From Acidiparvus fluvialis (lineage in GTDB: Bacteria > Acidobacteriota > Holophagae > Holophagales > Holophagaceae), in NCBI GenBank assembly GCA_041263285.1, contig JBFSVS010000003.1:23725-87724 (forward strand): DNA of 64,000 bases, given 5' to 3'. This document shows, one piece after another, positions 8,630-16,541 of this stretch (its first letter is position 1; the number at the start of each line of letters is the position of its first letter). The position numbers and the translations under genes were made by a program. The notes beneath the pieces are model-generated. The model made no database searches and was not told where the DNA came from. It saw only the letters and a program-made list of their open reading frames with translations.

Positions 8630-8653
8630 ACTTATCCACAGACTTTTCCACAA
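8630..8653 (+). promoter_or_regulatory. Tandem DnaA-box pair with adjoining AT-rich tract
   Basis: ACTTATCCACAG (8630-8641) is followed directly by ACTTTTCCACAA (8642-8653), two 12-base near-repeats. The first contains TTATCCACA, the perfect DnaA consensus; the second has one mismatch. An AT-rich tract follows at 8654-8695. The pair lies in the 190-nt gap between the DinB-like and Fis-type genes, which otherwise holds only the Fis-type gene's promoter region. It may be a DnaA-regulated promoter or part of an origin. Confidence 0.6.
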
Positions 8654-8742
8654 TTAACAAGGTCAACATAATAAAAAATTTATATGTTTTTTATTCGCAG
8701 AGTGGTAATTTTTCTATTCCAAAGTCTTTTAGGAGCGAAGCC

Positions 8743-8991
8743 ATGAGAGAACAACTACGCGAACTAGTTGCAGAAATGATGAGGGGTGGGATTTCCCTCG
8801 ATATGGCAAAAAAAGAATTTGAGAAACTCTATTTGGAAGAAGTATTGGCTGCAAATGACGGTAACCAGAGCGCTGCAGCTCGCGAGTTAGGAATCCACCG
8901 AAACACCCTATCCAAGAAGTTGTTGGCCACGCAGTCAAAGCTGCGCCATCAACCCACCATTAATCGTCTAGGCGCCCATAACCACAATTAA
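8743..8991 (+). CDS. Fis-family helix-turn-helix DNA-binding protein
   Basis: Stand-alone 82-residue protein ending in a Fis/HTH_8 domain. The recognition region GNQSAAARELGIHRNTLSKKL spans about residues 40-60. The N-terminal half (MREQLRELVAEMMRGGISLD) is predicted helical and includes FEKLYLEEVL, as in small Fis-like proteins. Unlike NtrC-type regulators it has no AAA+ or receiver domain. TAGGAG 7 nt upstream is a good ribosome site. The DnaA-box pair lies about 90 nt upstream. Its TAA stop overlaps the stop of the opposite gene. It is probably a nucleoid or transcription factor; its targets are unknown. Confidence 0.88.
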   Translation: MREQLRELVAEMMRGGISLDMAKKEFEKLYLEEVLAANDGNQSAAARELGIHRNTLSKKLLATQSKLRHQPTINRLGAHNHN

Positions 8992-9476
8992 GATTGCATT
9001 ATTCTGATGTGATCTTGGGTCCAAAGGGGCTTGGCCGAAATACGGTTAAGAATTGTCAAGATCGCTACCAGTGGGACCTCATTCACCGTTGACCTCACAT
9101 TAGCTACCGGTCCCTGCTCCACGTTTATGAGGGTCACCTCGGTGGGCTCGTTGATATCTGGATGGAGTGCAAGCAACTGGCTCATTTCTAATAAAGGGAA
9201 TCGAGTAATCCAAGGTCCTATATCGGGACTTGAGGCTCCCTCAACCAAAGCGCCGATTTCTCTCGGCTGAAAAAATAATAAATGCAATATCTTTTTTGAA
9301 GTAATGTGTTTCCAAATTAAAAAGGGGGGGAGATGGCCTAAAACTATTCCTCCTTTATCAGCAGAAGGCAATGGTGTCATCGTTAAGCCTGTCGAGTCAG
9401 CTAACTCCATTGCGAGACGCTCAAGCGGTGGCGCAAAGGGTACAATCCAAGGCTCGGACTCTGGGTTGAGAACCAA
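8988..9476 (-). CDS. Hypothetical protein, 162 residues
   Basis: Not recognised. The protein has no signal peptide or clear membrane helix and mixes short hydrophobic stretches (KILHLLFFQP, VPLVAILTILNRI) with acidic turns. Translation likely begins at a TTG (9476) with AGGGAG 5 nt upstream; the frame is closed by a stop just before, and no ATG fits. Its stop codon overlaps the Fis-type gene by 4 nt in convergent orientation. An alternative plus-strand frame at 9031-9270 is shorter and lacks a ribosome site. Confidence 0.65.
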   Translation of the reverse strand: MVLNPESEPWIVPFAPPLERLAMELADSTGLTMTPLPSADKGGIVLGHLPPFLIWKHITSKKILHLLFFQPREIGALVEGASSPDIGPWITRFPLLEMSQLLALHPDINEPTEVTLINVEQGPVANVRSTVNEVPLVAILTILNRISAKPLWTQDHIRIMQS

Positions 9477-9555
9477 AACAACTCCCTAAAAGTAGGCCCT
9501 AGCAAGGAATGTGGCCCATGATGAGTATGCTGCCCTTAGGGTCATCTTTGAAGGG

Positions 9556-9561
9556 TAAACT
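9556..9561 (+). promoter_or_regulatory. Putative leaderless -10 box of bshC
   Basis: TAAACT, then TAAAAA, then the bshC ATG: the same TAAACT-N6-ATG layout as cinA, plsY and truA. No Shine-Dalgarno is placed correctly. Confidence 0.5.
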
Positions 9562-9567
9562 TAAAAA

Positions 9568-10743
9568 ATGGAAAAAAACATTCCCTTAGTTTTAACGGGA
9601 CAACAGATTGGGGTCGGGTGGTCTCCTGCTTTGAGTGTAATTAAAGCACTCGTAGCCCTCGATGAGGCTAAGCGTATATCGGGGAAAGCTATTTTTTGGA
9701 TGGCCGATGAAGATCATGATGCTTCGGAAGTTTCTAGAAGTGTCCTTCGAAAAGATGGAAAGATTCTTAAAGTCCAGTTCGAATTTAATCAGAAGTCACA
9801 AACTTCTACCGGGTGGTTTCCCTTCGATGAAAGCCACCAAAAACAGGCCGTTGAGTTGTGGGGCCCGTCGACCCCTACCCCACAAGAGCCGACCCTAAGA
9901 GGCCATTTCGAAGCTATGGGTGAGCCCCTTAAAGTGCGGGGGCTTTCATTCTTTTCCCCCACGCGTGACATCGATCGGTATAAACTCAACGATCTGCTTA
10001 AGGATTGGAGAGAATTAAATTTAGAAACAAGATTGACTACGATGTACCAAGATCTAGCCCGTCAAGGAATCAAATGCTCCATTGATCCCACAAAGCAGTC
10101 CACGTGGTTTTCTCTCGATCCCCAAAACGGACAGCGTCTTCGACTCGAGCCTTCATCGTCCCTCGGATCTCATCTTTGGCTGAGTCCCGGTGCCGCCCTA
10201 CGCCCCCTCTTGCAGTCGTACGTACTTAATGTGCACACGGTCATCTTAGGTCCCTCGGAAATGTCTTATTGGCAACTTATTGATCCCCTATGGGACATGC
10301 TTCGCATCAAAAAACCCATACTTAAGCTGAGGCCATCGCTATGGAGTATCCCTTCTCATTGCTCGTTAAAGGCGGATCAAATTGGTCATCTTCGAGAAGG
10401 AGATTGGCAAGCCTTATTACCTAAAAATATAGCTCTACCATCAAACTCTCTCTCGTTTATCTCCAATCCAGATTGGGATTCAGATACTCAATCAAGAATT
10501 GATCAAGAGTTAAAAAGAACCTATGAACGATTAGAAAAAATCGATCGTAAAATTCAGCGCGCCCTACTTTATCAGTCACTCGGCGAAGATCCTGAAACTC
10601 TTCACCAATATCTTTTTCCTTTGGGCAGAGATCAGGAGCGTATCCTATCGGGAGCTCCCTGGCTTTTAGATCCAAAGACGCTTACCCGTTTGACCGAATC
10701 CCTCTCGGAGGGCTCCCCTGTTGTCATAATGAAAGAATCATGA
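9568..10743 (+). CDS. bshC: Putative bacillithiol biosynthesis cysteine-adding enzyme BshC (short form)
   Basis: BshC is assigned to the last step of bacillithiol synthesis, adding cysteine to glucosaminyl-malate. Conserved pieces are VLTGQQIGVGWSP (8-20), FWMADEDHD (43-51), VILGPSEMSYW mid-protein, a coiled-coil-like segment (QELKRTYERLEKIDRKIQRA) and the C-terminal YLFPLGRDQERIL. At 391 residues it is much shorter than the ~540 of Bacillus BshC. It lacks about 85 N-terminal residues before VxTGQQ, and the frame is closed by a stop 6 nt upstream, so this is not a start-site error. It overlaps bshB1 by ATGA, which supports the assignment. Confidence 0.88.
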   Translation: MEKNIPLVLTGQQIGVGWSPALSVIKALVALDEAKRISGKAIFWMADEDHDASEVSRSVLRKDGKILKVQFEFNQKSQTSTGWFPFDESHQKQAVELWGPSTPTPQEPTLRGHFEAMGEPLKVRGLSFFSPTRDIDRYKLNDLLKDWRELNLETRLTTMYQDLARQGIKCSIDPTKQSTWFSLDPQNGQRLRLEPSSSLGSHLWLSPGAALRPLLQSYVLNVHTVILGPSEMSYWQLIDPLWDMLRIKKPILKLRPSLWSIPSHCSLKADQIGHLREGDWQALLPKNIALPSNSLSFISNPDWDSDTQSRIDQELKRTYERLEKIDRKIQRALLYQSLGEDPETLHQYLFPLGRDQERILSGAPWLLDPKTLTRLTESLSEGSPVVIMKES

Positions 10744-11450
10744 ACCATTCCAGCGACCTTCTTGTTATTGGTGCTCACCCCGACGATGCTGAAATTCATG
10801 CGGGGGGGCTTCTCGCCCTAGCTTCATCAAAGGGTCTCAAGACGGCTATTCTCGATTTAACCGAGGGAGAATTAGGAACTCGTGGTGATTGCAACATCCG
10901 GAAACAAGAATCTCTCGAGGCAGCAAAAATACTAGGATCCGAACGTTTTAATCTTCAGCTTCCCGATGGAGGTATTGGAGATAACCCAATCTTTTTAGAT
11001 CAGGTTGTTACTTTTATTCGTTCTCGACGCCCAAGAATCTGTGTCATTCCATCGCCTGCGGATCGCCATCCCGATCATCGGAATGCTCATTCACTTCTTA
11101 AGAAGGCTCTCTTTATGTCTGGCCTGTCTCAATTTTTGAGTAAAGAAAAACCCTGGAGACCTGAGGCCATCCTCTGGGTGGGAGGAGAAAATCCTTCGGT
11201 CCCTGATGTAGTCGTTGATATCTCAACCGTCTGGTTAAATAAAATGAAGGCCCTTGGCGCTTATCGAAGCCAATTTGATCCTAATTTTGACGAGAATCAG
11301 ACCCGTATTTCGCACCCCACCTTTTTGCGAGGAATTGAGGGTCGTTCCATGCATTGGGGTTCATTAATTCAATCAAACTATGCGGAAGCCTTTTGGATCG
11401 ACAAGCCTTTGCAGCCTATCTTGATTCGCTTTTTGGATTCACTCAGGTGA
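10740..11450 (+). CDS. bshB1: Bacillithiol biosynthesis deacetylase BshB1 (LmbE/PIG-L family)
   Basis: Zinc-dependent LmbE-family deacetylase that removes acetate from N-acetylglucosaminyl-malate in bacillithiol synthesis. The metal motif GAHPDDAEIHAGG is at residues 11-23 (H13, D16), with the second ligand region PADRHPDHRNAH near residue 112. LTEGELGTRGD and the C-terminal GIEGRSMHWG are typical of BshB1 rather than other LmbE proteins. Its ATG overlaps the bshC stop and its TGA overlaps the tilS GTG, so the three genes are translationally coupled. bshA is not in the window. Confidence 0.93.
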   Translation: MNHSSDLLVIGAHPDDAEIHAGGLLALASSKGLKTAILDLTEGELGTRGDCNIRKQESLEAAKILGSERFNLQLPDGGIGDNPIFLDQVVTFIRSRRPRICVIPSPADRHPDHRNAHSLLKKALFMSGLSQFLSKEKPWRPEAILWVGGENPSVPDVVVDISTVWLNKMKALGAYRSQFDPNFDENQTRISHPTFLRGIEGRSMHWGSLIQSNYAEAFWIDKPLQPILIRFLDSLR

Positions 11451-12409
11451 ACCGTCTTGAATCACTCCTGCTGGGTCAAATTAAGGACCGAGGGGATCAA
11501 GTTAAAGGTACTAAAATCCTCGTGGCCTGTAGTGGTGGCGGTGATTCTATGGCTTTACTTCATCTCCTCGTAGCACTGCGAGCAAGTCTGAATTTAATTT
11601 TAGAAGTGGCCCATATTGATCACCGGATCCGCCCAGATAGTGGTGAAGATCGAGGGTTCGTCGAAGAAGAAGCATCTCGATTAAATCTTTCACTACATGC
11701 TAGAGAGCTATCATGCCTCGATGGTTATCCGGGAGGGGTGGAAATGCAAGCCCGCGAGGCCCGATGGTCATGTTTAAAAGAAATTGCTGATCAGCAAGGG
11801 GCTCGATGGATTGCGACAGGGCATACCCTGGACGATCACACGGAGACGGTACTTATGCGAATGGCTCGAGGTTCAGGGTTACGTGCCCTCACTCCCCTCT
11901 CGGCATGTCAATCCCCTCGATGGTCTCCCTTGATCCAACTCACTCGCTCTACTCTAAGATCATATCTTTTAGAAAATAAGACCCCATGGCGGGAAGACCC
12001 CACCAATGCATTGCCTTTTACCTCCCGAAATCGTTGGAGGATGATTCTTAAATCTATTCGAGAAGAATGTCCATCATTCGATGAACATGTTTGGGATACT
12101 CACCGACAGAGCGAGTCGACCTTAGCTCTAGCAGAAGCCTTTGTTGCCTCCTTGAGACCCCAATCATGGGATCTAGATCTTTCGACAAAATCGATTCTGT
12201 TTAAGCCACGCGAATGGAATGAAACCGAGCTAGCCATGATTATGAACCTTGCTTTTAGGGAGTGGGGGTATCTTAGAGAATCTAGACATCTTCAAAACCT
12301 GAGCCTTTGGGTTTGCCGCGGATTACGCTCTCAATTAGAAGCCTCAAACGGTGGCTATATTTTGAGTCTATTGCCCGATTCTGAAGGCATGAGATTATAT
12401 AAGGAGTGA
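11447..12409 (+). CDS. tilS: tRNA(Ile)-lysidine synthase
   Basis: PP-loop ATPase that modifies C34 of tRNA-Ile(CAU) to lysidine, letting it read AUA. The P-loop ACSGGGDSMALLHLL lies at residues 27-41 (SGGGDS, 29-34). AHIDHRIRPDSGED and ATGHTLDDHTETVLMR are the other family motifs. I place the start at GTG 11447 (GTGA overlap with bshB1). A longer frame reaches upstream but would overlap bshB1 by about 97 nt and adds nothing conserved. At 320 residues it lacks the longer C-terminal domains of the E. coli enzyme. Confidence 0.93.
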   Translation: MNRLESLLLGQIKDRGDQVKGTKILVACSGGGDSMALLHLLVALRASLNLILEVAHIDHRIRPDSGEDRGFVEEEASRLNLSLHARELSCLDGYPGGVEMQAREARWSCLKEIADQQGARWIATGHTLDDHTETVLMRMARGSGLRALTPLSACQSPRWSPLIQLTRSTLRSYLLENKTPWREDPTNALPFTSRNRWRMILKSIREECPSFDEHVWDTHRQSESTLALAEAFVASLRPQSWDLDLSTKSILFKPREWNETELAMIMNLAFREWGYLRESRHLQNLSLWVCRGLRSQLEASNGGYILSLLPDSEGMRLYKE

Positions 12410-12471
12410 GCCTAGTGCCTCCCCGCTATTGGGTGAGTGCGGGGGCTCTCAAAGGAGTTTTTTTGAATTCG

Positions 12472-14400
12472 ATGATGAAAAGTGTTTTGGTGTGGGTAGG
12501 AATAGTCCTCTTGCTCTTACTAATTGTGCAGAATGTTCCCTCAGGAGCGCGCACGCAAGAAATTCCATTTTCAACTTTCTATACTGAAGGCCAAACGGGA
12601 AAATATCGCTCAGTTTCGCTCTCAGGATTTGAAGTTGAGGGGACCTATAAAACACCTTTTAAAAACAGTAAAGGTGAGACGATTGAGCGTTTCAAGACGG
12701 TCACACCTCCTATGCAGGACTTAGGTGCAAAGATCATGGCTTGGAAGCAAGATGGCCAAGTCGAAGAATTCAAAGCATCGAAGCCCAACGACAATAGCAG
12801 TTGGTCAATGTACCTTCTTTTCTGGGGCCCACTCATTGTTTTCGTCGTGCTCTGGTTTGTCTTTATGCGCCAAGCTCAAAACGGTGGCAACAAAGCCATG
12901 AGTTTTGGAAAGGCTCAAGCTAAGGGCTTATCGAGTACGGCCAAGAAAATTACCTTTAACGATGTGGCGGGTTGTGATGAAGCCAAGGACGATCTAAAGG
13001 AAATCGTGGAGTTTCTCAAGGAGCCCTCTAAATTTGTAAAACTGGGAGGTCGTATTCCTAAGGGCGTACTGCTTGTAGGGCCTCCCGGTACAGGAAAAAC
13101 CTTACTTGCTCGGGCAGTTGCTGGTGAAGCCAAAGTTCAGTTTTTTAGCATCTCGGGATCCGATTTTGTTGAAATGTTCGTGGGAGTTGGCGCTAGTCGT
13201 GTGCGAGATCTTTTTGAACAAGGGAAAAAAAGTGCTCCTTGTATTATTTTCATCGATGAAATAGATGCGGTGGGTCGCCATCGGGGTGCAGGTCTCGGGG
13301 GTGGTCATGATGAACGGGAGCAAACCTTGAATCAATTATTGGTGGAAATGGATGGGTTTGAGGGAACTGAAGGAGTCATTCTTATTGCTGCGACTAATCG
13401 ACCCGATGTCCTTGATCCCGCTCTTCTAAGGCCAGGTCGATTCGATCGTCGAGTGGTGGTTGATCGACCGGATATCCGTGGACGTGTCGCTATTCTCACC
13501 GTACATACGGCCAACAAAATTCCCCTAGCCCCGGATGTTGATCTTGAAACCTTAGCCCGAGGTACTCCCGGTTTTGCTGGTGCCGACCTTGCCAATCTTT
13601 GCAATGAAGCTGCCCTCAATGCAGCTCGCTCAAACAAAGCATGGGTTGAAATGATTGATTTTGAAAATGCAAAAGACAAAGTTTATATGGGTGCTGAACG
13701 AAGAAGTTTAGTGATGACTGATGAAGATAAAAAAATTACGGCTTACCACGAAGCCGGCCATACCGTTCTGGCTGCTGTTATTGAAGAAACGGATCCTCTT
13801 CACAAAGTCACCATTATTCCTCGGGGCCAAGCTCTAGGCGTCACTTGGCAGTTACCTGAACGCGATCGATTCAATACAACAAAATCCTACATGGAAGCTC
13901 GCATTGCTATTTCAATGGGTGGTCGGATTGCAGAAGAGGTTTTCTTTAACCAATTCTCGACCGGTGCATCCAATGATATACAGCAGGCCACTTCCCTGGC
14001 TAAGTCCATGGTCACTAAGTACGGCATGAGTGAGCGTCTTGGGCCTCTTAACTACGGTGGAGATCAAGGAGAGGTCTTCATCGGACGCGACTATGGTCAG
14101 CGACGTGATATTTCCGAAGACACTGCCCGCTTGATTGATGCGGAGGTGCGCGATATCGTTCATCGTAATTACGAAAAGGCCAAAAATATTATTCTCGAAA
14201 AGAAAACCCAATTAATCGCTATTGCGGAATCTCTCTTGATTCATGAAACGCTCACGGGTGAAGACATCAAACTTTTGATGATGGGTGGGACGTTGCCTCC
14301 GAGAAAAGCCTCAACCAACACTCCGCCCTCAGATCCTACTCAACCTGATAATCTCGCTCTCGGTCAGGGGAACCTGGGTCAGGCTTTGAAGCCCATCTAA
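12472..14400 (+). CDS. ftsH: ATP-dependent zinc metalloprotease FtsH
   Basis: Membrane-anchored AAA+ protease that degrades misfolded membrane proteins and regulatory substrates. Numbered from this start: first membrane helix 5-20, periplasmic domain to about 112, second helix about 115-133, Walker A GPPGTGKT (203-210), Walker B IIFIDEID (258-265), and the zinc motif HEAGH (426-430). Length (642) is normal. The start is ambiguous. AGGAG at 12453-12457 is 5 nt from a TTG at 12463 and 14 nt from this ATG; a GTG at 12406 overlaps the tilS stop but has no usable ribosome site. Confidence 0.97.
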   Translation: MMKSVLVWVGIVLLLLLIVQNVPSGARTQEIPFSTFYTEGQTGKYRSVSLSGFEVEGTYKTPFKNSKGETIERFKTVTPPMQDLGAKIMAWKQDGQVEEFKASKPNDNSSWSMYLLFWGPLIVFVVLWFVFMRQAQNGGNKAMSFGKAQAKGLSSTAKKITFNDVAGCDEAKDDLKEIVEFLKEPSKFVKLGGRIPKGVLLVGPPGTGKTLLARAVAGEAKVQFFSISGSDFVEMFVGVGASRVRDLFEQGKKSAPCIIFIDEIDAVGRHRGAGLGGGHDEREQTLNQLLVEMDGFEGTEGVILIAATNRPDVLDPALLRPGRFDRRVVVDRPDIRGRVAILTVHTANKIPLAPDVDLETLARGTPGFAGADLANLCNEAALNAARSNKAWVEMIDFENAKDKVYMGAERRSLVMTDEDKKITAYHEAGHTVLAAVIEETDPLHKVTIIPRGQALGVTWQLPERDRFNTTKSYMEARIAISMGGRIAEEVFFNQFSTGASNDIQQATSLAKSMVTKYGMSERLGPLNYGGDQGEVFIGRDYGQRRDISEDTARLIDAEVRDIVHRNYEKAKNIILEKKTQLIAIAESLLIHETLTGEDIKLLMMGGTLPPRKASTNTPPSDPTQPDNLALGQGNLGQALKPI

Positions 14401-14401
14401 T

Positions 14402-15217
14402 TTGTTTGATTGGGGCTCACTTCTAAAGCCAGGTCCTTGCTTTATCGGGGTTCTCAACTGCACTCCGGATAGTTTCAGCGATGGTGGGCGATTCGTAGAA
14501 CCTGCTTTAGCTTTTGAACACGCTCATCGCTTACTTCTAGATGGGGCAAAGGTTATCGATGTGGGCGCAGAAAGTACTCGTCCTGGGGCACAGCCTATTG
14601 ATGAGCCAGAGGAATGGGAACGATTAAAAAAAATCTTACCGCTCCTTCGTCAAGAACTCCCTCCCGATACCCTCCTAAGCATTGATACTCGACACGTGAT
14701 GACTGCTCAGCGGGCCATAGATCTCGGAGTTCACATTCTTAACGATGTCACAGGTTTTTCTGATCCTAAAATGCTATCTCTACTCAGAGATAAATCAATC
14801 GGTGCCATCGCAATGCGTAGCACTATGATTGACAACACGCTTTCTATGCCGCCCTATTCAGATCCAAGGTCGGAGGGTTCAAAGAAGATAGAGGAGTTTT
14901 TGAATCTTACGCTTAGATTAAAGGCGGCTTCAGTCACTTCGCAGCAGTGCCTTATGGATATCGGCTTTGGCTTCGGGACGACTTATTTAGAAGATGCCGC
15001 GCTATGGGAGTACTTGATTCATCGCCAGATGGACCTTCCCTGGCCTTATGAGCGATTATGCGTCGGTATTTCCCGTAAACGCTTCTTGGCGTGGAGATTC
15101 CAACAACCCAACTTGCCCTCCCAACAGAGAGATCTTCTCACTCGTGAGGCTGTCTCAACACTCATCGGTAAAGGCTATCAATTTTTTAGGGTCCATACCG
15201 TGCCAAGATATTCTTAG
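14402..15217 (+). CDS. folP: Dihydropteroate synthase
   Basis: Joins p-aminobenzoate and hydroxymethyl-dihydropterin diphosphate in folate synthesis (TIM barrel). The N-terminal signature IGVLNCTPDSFSDGGRF is near residues 15-31, followed by DVGAESTRPGA, SIDTR and LNDVTGF, all family hallmarks. The C-terminal part is less conserved, ending with VGISRKRFLAWRF. The frame is closed by a stop 15 nt upstream of the TTG at 14402, so that TTG, 1 nt after the ftsH stop, is the likely start. No Shine-Dalgarno is evident; coupling to ftsH is probable. Confidence 0.93.
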   Translation: MFDWGSLLKPGPCFIGVLNCTPDSFSDGGRFVEPALAFEHAHRLLLDGAKVIDVGAESTRPGAQPIDEPEEWERLKKILPLLRQELPPDTLLSIDTRHVMTAQRAIDLGVHILNDVTGFSDPKMLSLLRDKSIGAIAMRSTMIDNTLSMPPYSDPRSEGSKKIEEFLNLTLRLKAASVTSQQCLMDIGFGFGTTYLEDAALWEYLIHRQMDLPWPYERLCVGISRKRFLAWRFQQPNLPSQQRDLLTREAVSTLIGKGYQFFRVHTVPRYS

Positions 15218-15231
15218 ACTGAAGGAATCCT

Positions 15232-16533
15232 ATGCCGCTGAAGTATTTTGGGACGGATGGAATTAGGGGAAAGGCTTTCGACACTCCCCTTACGATTTCA
15301 GAAGTTGAACGATGGGGTTTATCGTGGAGTCAGGCTGCCCTTCATCATAAAGTGCACACCCTTATTCTTGGTCATGATCCTCGAGTCAGTTCAGAGCCCC
15401 TGATTAAAGCTTTTGTATCTGGCATAGATCCCTCGGTTCGTCTTGTGTATTTGGGGATGGTACCCACACCTGTTCTCGCATATGAGACTTCCCGAACTCC
15501 AGGAGCATGGGGTGTGATGTTCTCTGCAAGCCATAATCCCCCCCAGGATAATGGGATCAAAAGTTTCTCTTCCTCTGGAGAAAAGTTGGAAGCACCCATA
15601 GAGATGGAAATCGAGAGGTATTTTGACTCCACCTCGGTCCCCAATAAAATTACTCATTGTGATCTTCCCGCGGTTCAGCCGAACGAGTACTTGAATACTC
15701 TCGAGCCTTTCACGTTCCCTGATCCATGGCGTATTGCTATCGATTGTGCTTATGGTGCTGCGGGCCTCTTGGCTCAAAAAATATTCCTCGGAGAGACTAT
15801 TTACTGGATCGGGACTCCACCTGACGGCACTCAAATCAACCATCAAGTAGGGTGTACTCATCTGGAGACTCTTCGAAAAGTTATTCTTGAGCACCATCTT
15901 GACTTTGGGTTTGCTTTTGATGGCGATGCTGACCGATGCCTTTTTGTAGACTCTTCGGGCGAGGTTTTCGATGGTGATCAAATCTTATGGCTGCTGGTAA
16001 AAGACTGTATTAATCGAGGAAAACCTCCTGCAGGGGTCGTGGGAACCGTAATGACCAACGGAGCCCTGGAGCAATTGATTTGTAACGCTGGTATCCCCTT
16101 CCTCCGGACGCCCGTCGGCGATAAATTCATTCTGAGAGCCATGGCTCGCTACGGTTACCCCATCGGCGCTGAAGCCTCTGGCCATGTCATTCAGAAATAC
16201 TTAGGTCCAACTGGAGATGGCATGGCCACGGCTTTATCGGTCTGTAGGATCCTCAAAAATATGGGTGTAGAAGAGGTCTTCAAGGCTCGCTTCAATCCCT
16301 ATCCCCATCGATTAGTGAGTTTTAGTACCCGCATAAAAAAACCTATCGATGCATGTGCCTCCCTCAACGAGGTACTTCAGGATCTATCAAAAGAATATCC
16401 GAGCCTTCGCACGGTTATTCGATGGTCGGGTACTGAAAATAAATTACGACTCATGGCTGAAGCAACCGATCTCCCCTCGGTTAATATAGCCTTAGATCGC
16501 CTTCAGCAGGCCGCGCTCTCTGATCTCAGTTAG
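15232..16533 (+). CDS. glmM: Phosphoglucosamine mutase
   Basis: Interconverts glucosamine-6-phosphate and glucosamine-1-phosphate for UDP-GlcNAc and peptidoglycan synthesis. It opens with KYFGTDGIRGKA (4-15). The active-site serine is S100 in FSASHNPPQDNG. The metal loop is FAFDGDADRC near residue 228, and the phosphate-binding loop is RWSGTENKLRLM near the C-terminus. At 433 residues it is close to normal length. It lies 14 nt after folP. The cdaA and ybbR genes often found next to glmM in other phyla are absent here. Confidence 0.96.
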   Translation: MPLKYFGTDGIRGKAFDTPLTISEVERWGLSWSQAALHHKVHTLILGHDPRVSSEPLIKAFVSGIDPSVRLVYLGMVPTPVLAYETSRTPGAWGVMFSASHNPPQDNGIKSFSSSGEKLEAPIEMEIERYFDSTSVPNKITHCDLPAVQPNEYLNTLEPFTFPDPWRIAIDCAYGAAGLLAQKIFLGETIYWIGTPPDGTQINHQVGCTHLETLRKVILEHHLDFGFAFDGDADRCLFVDSSGEVFDGDQILWLLVKDCINRGKPPAGVVGTVMTNGALEQLICNAGIPFLRTPVGDKFILRAMARYGYPIGAEASGHVIQKYLGPTGDGMATALSVCRILKNMGVEEVFKARFNPYPHRLVSFSTRIKKPIDACASLNEVLQDLSKEYPSLRTVIRWSGTENKLRLMAEATDLPSVNIALDRLQQAALSDLS

Positions 16534-16541
16534 GACCTCCC

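Noticed and set aside
11354..11446. Upstream extension of tilS
   Set aside because: Would overlap bshB1 by about 97 nt and adds no conserved residues; GTG at 11447 fits the GTGA coupling.
13332..13679. 115-codon open frame antisense to ftsH
   Set aside because: Arg/Ser-rich shadow translation of the AAA+ domain.
15391..15981. 196-codon open frame antisense to glmM
   Set aside because: Shadow of glmM; no motif, no ribosome site.
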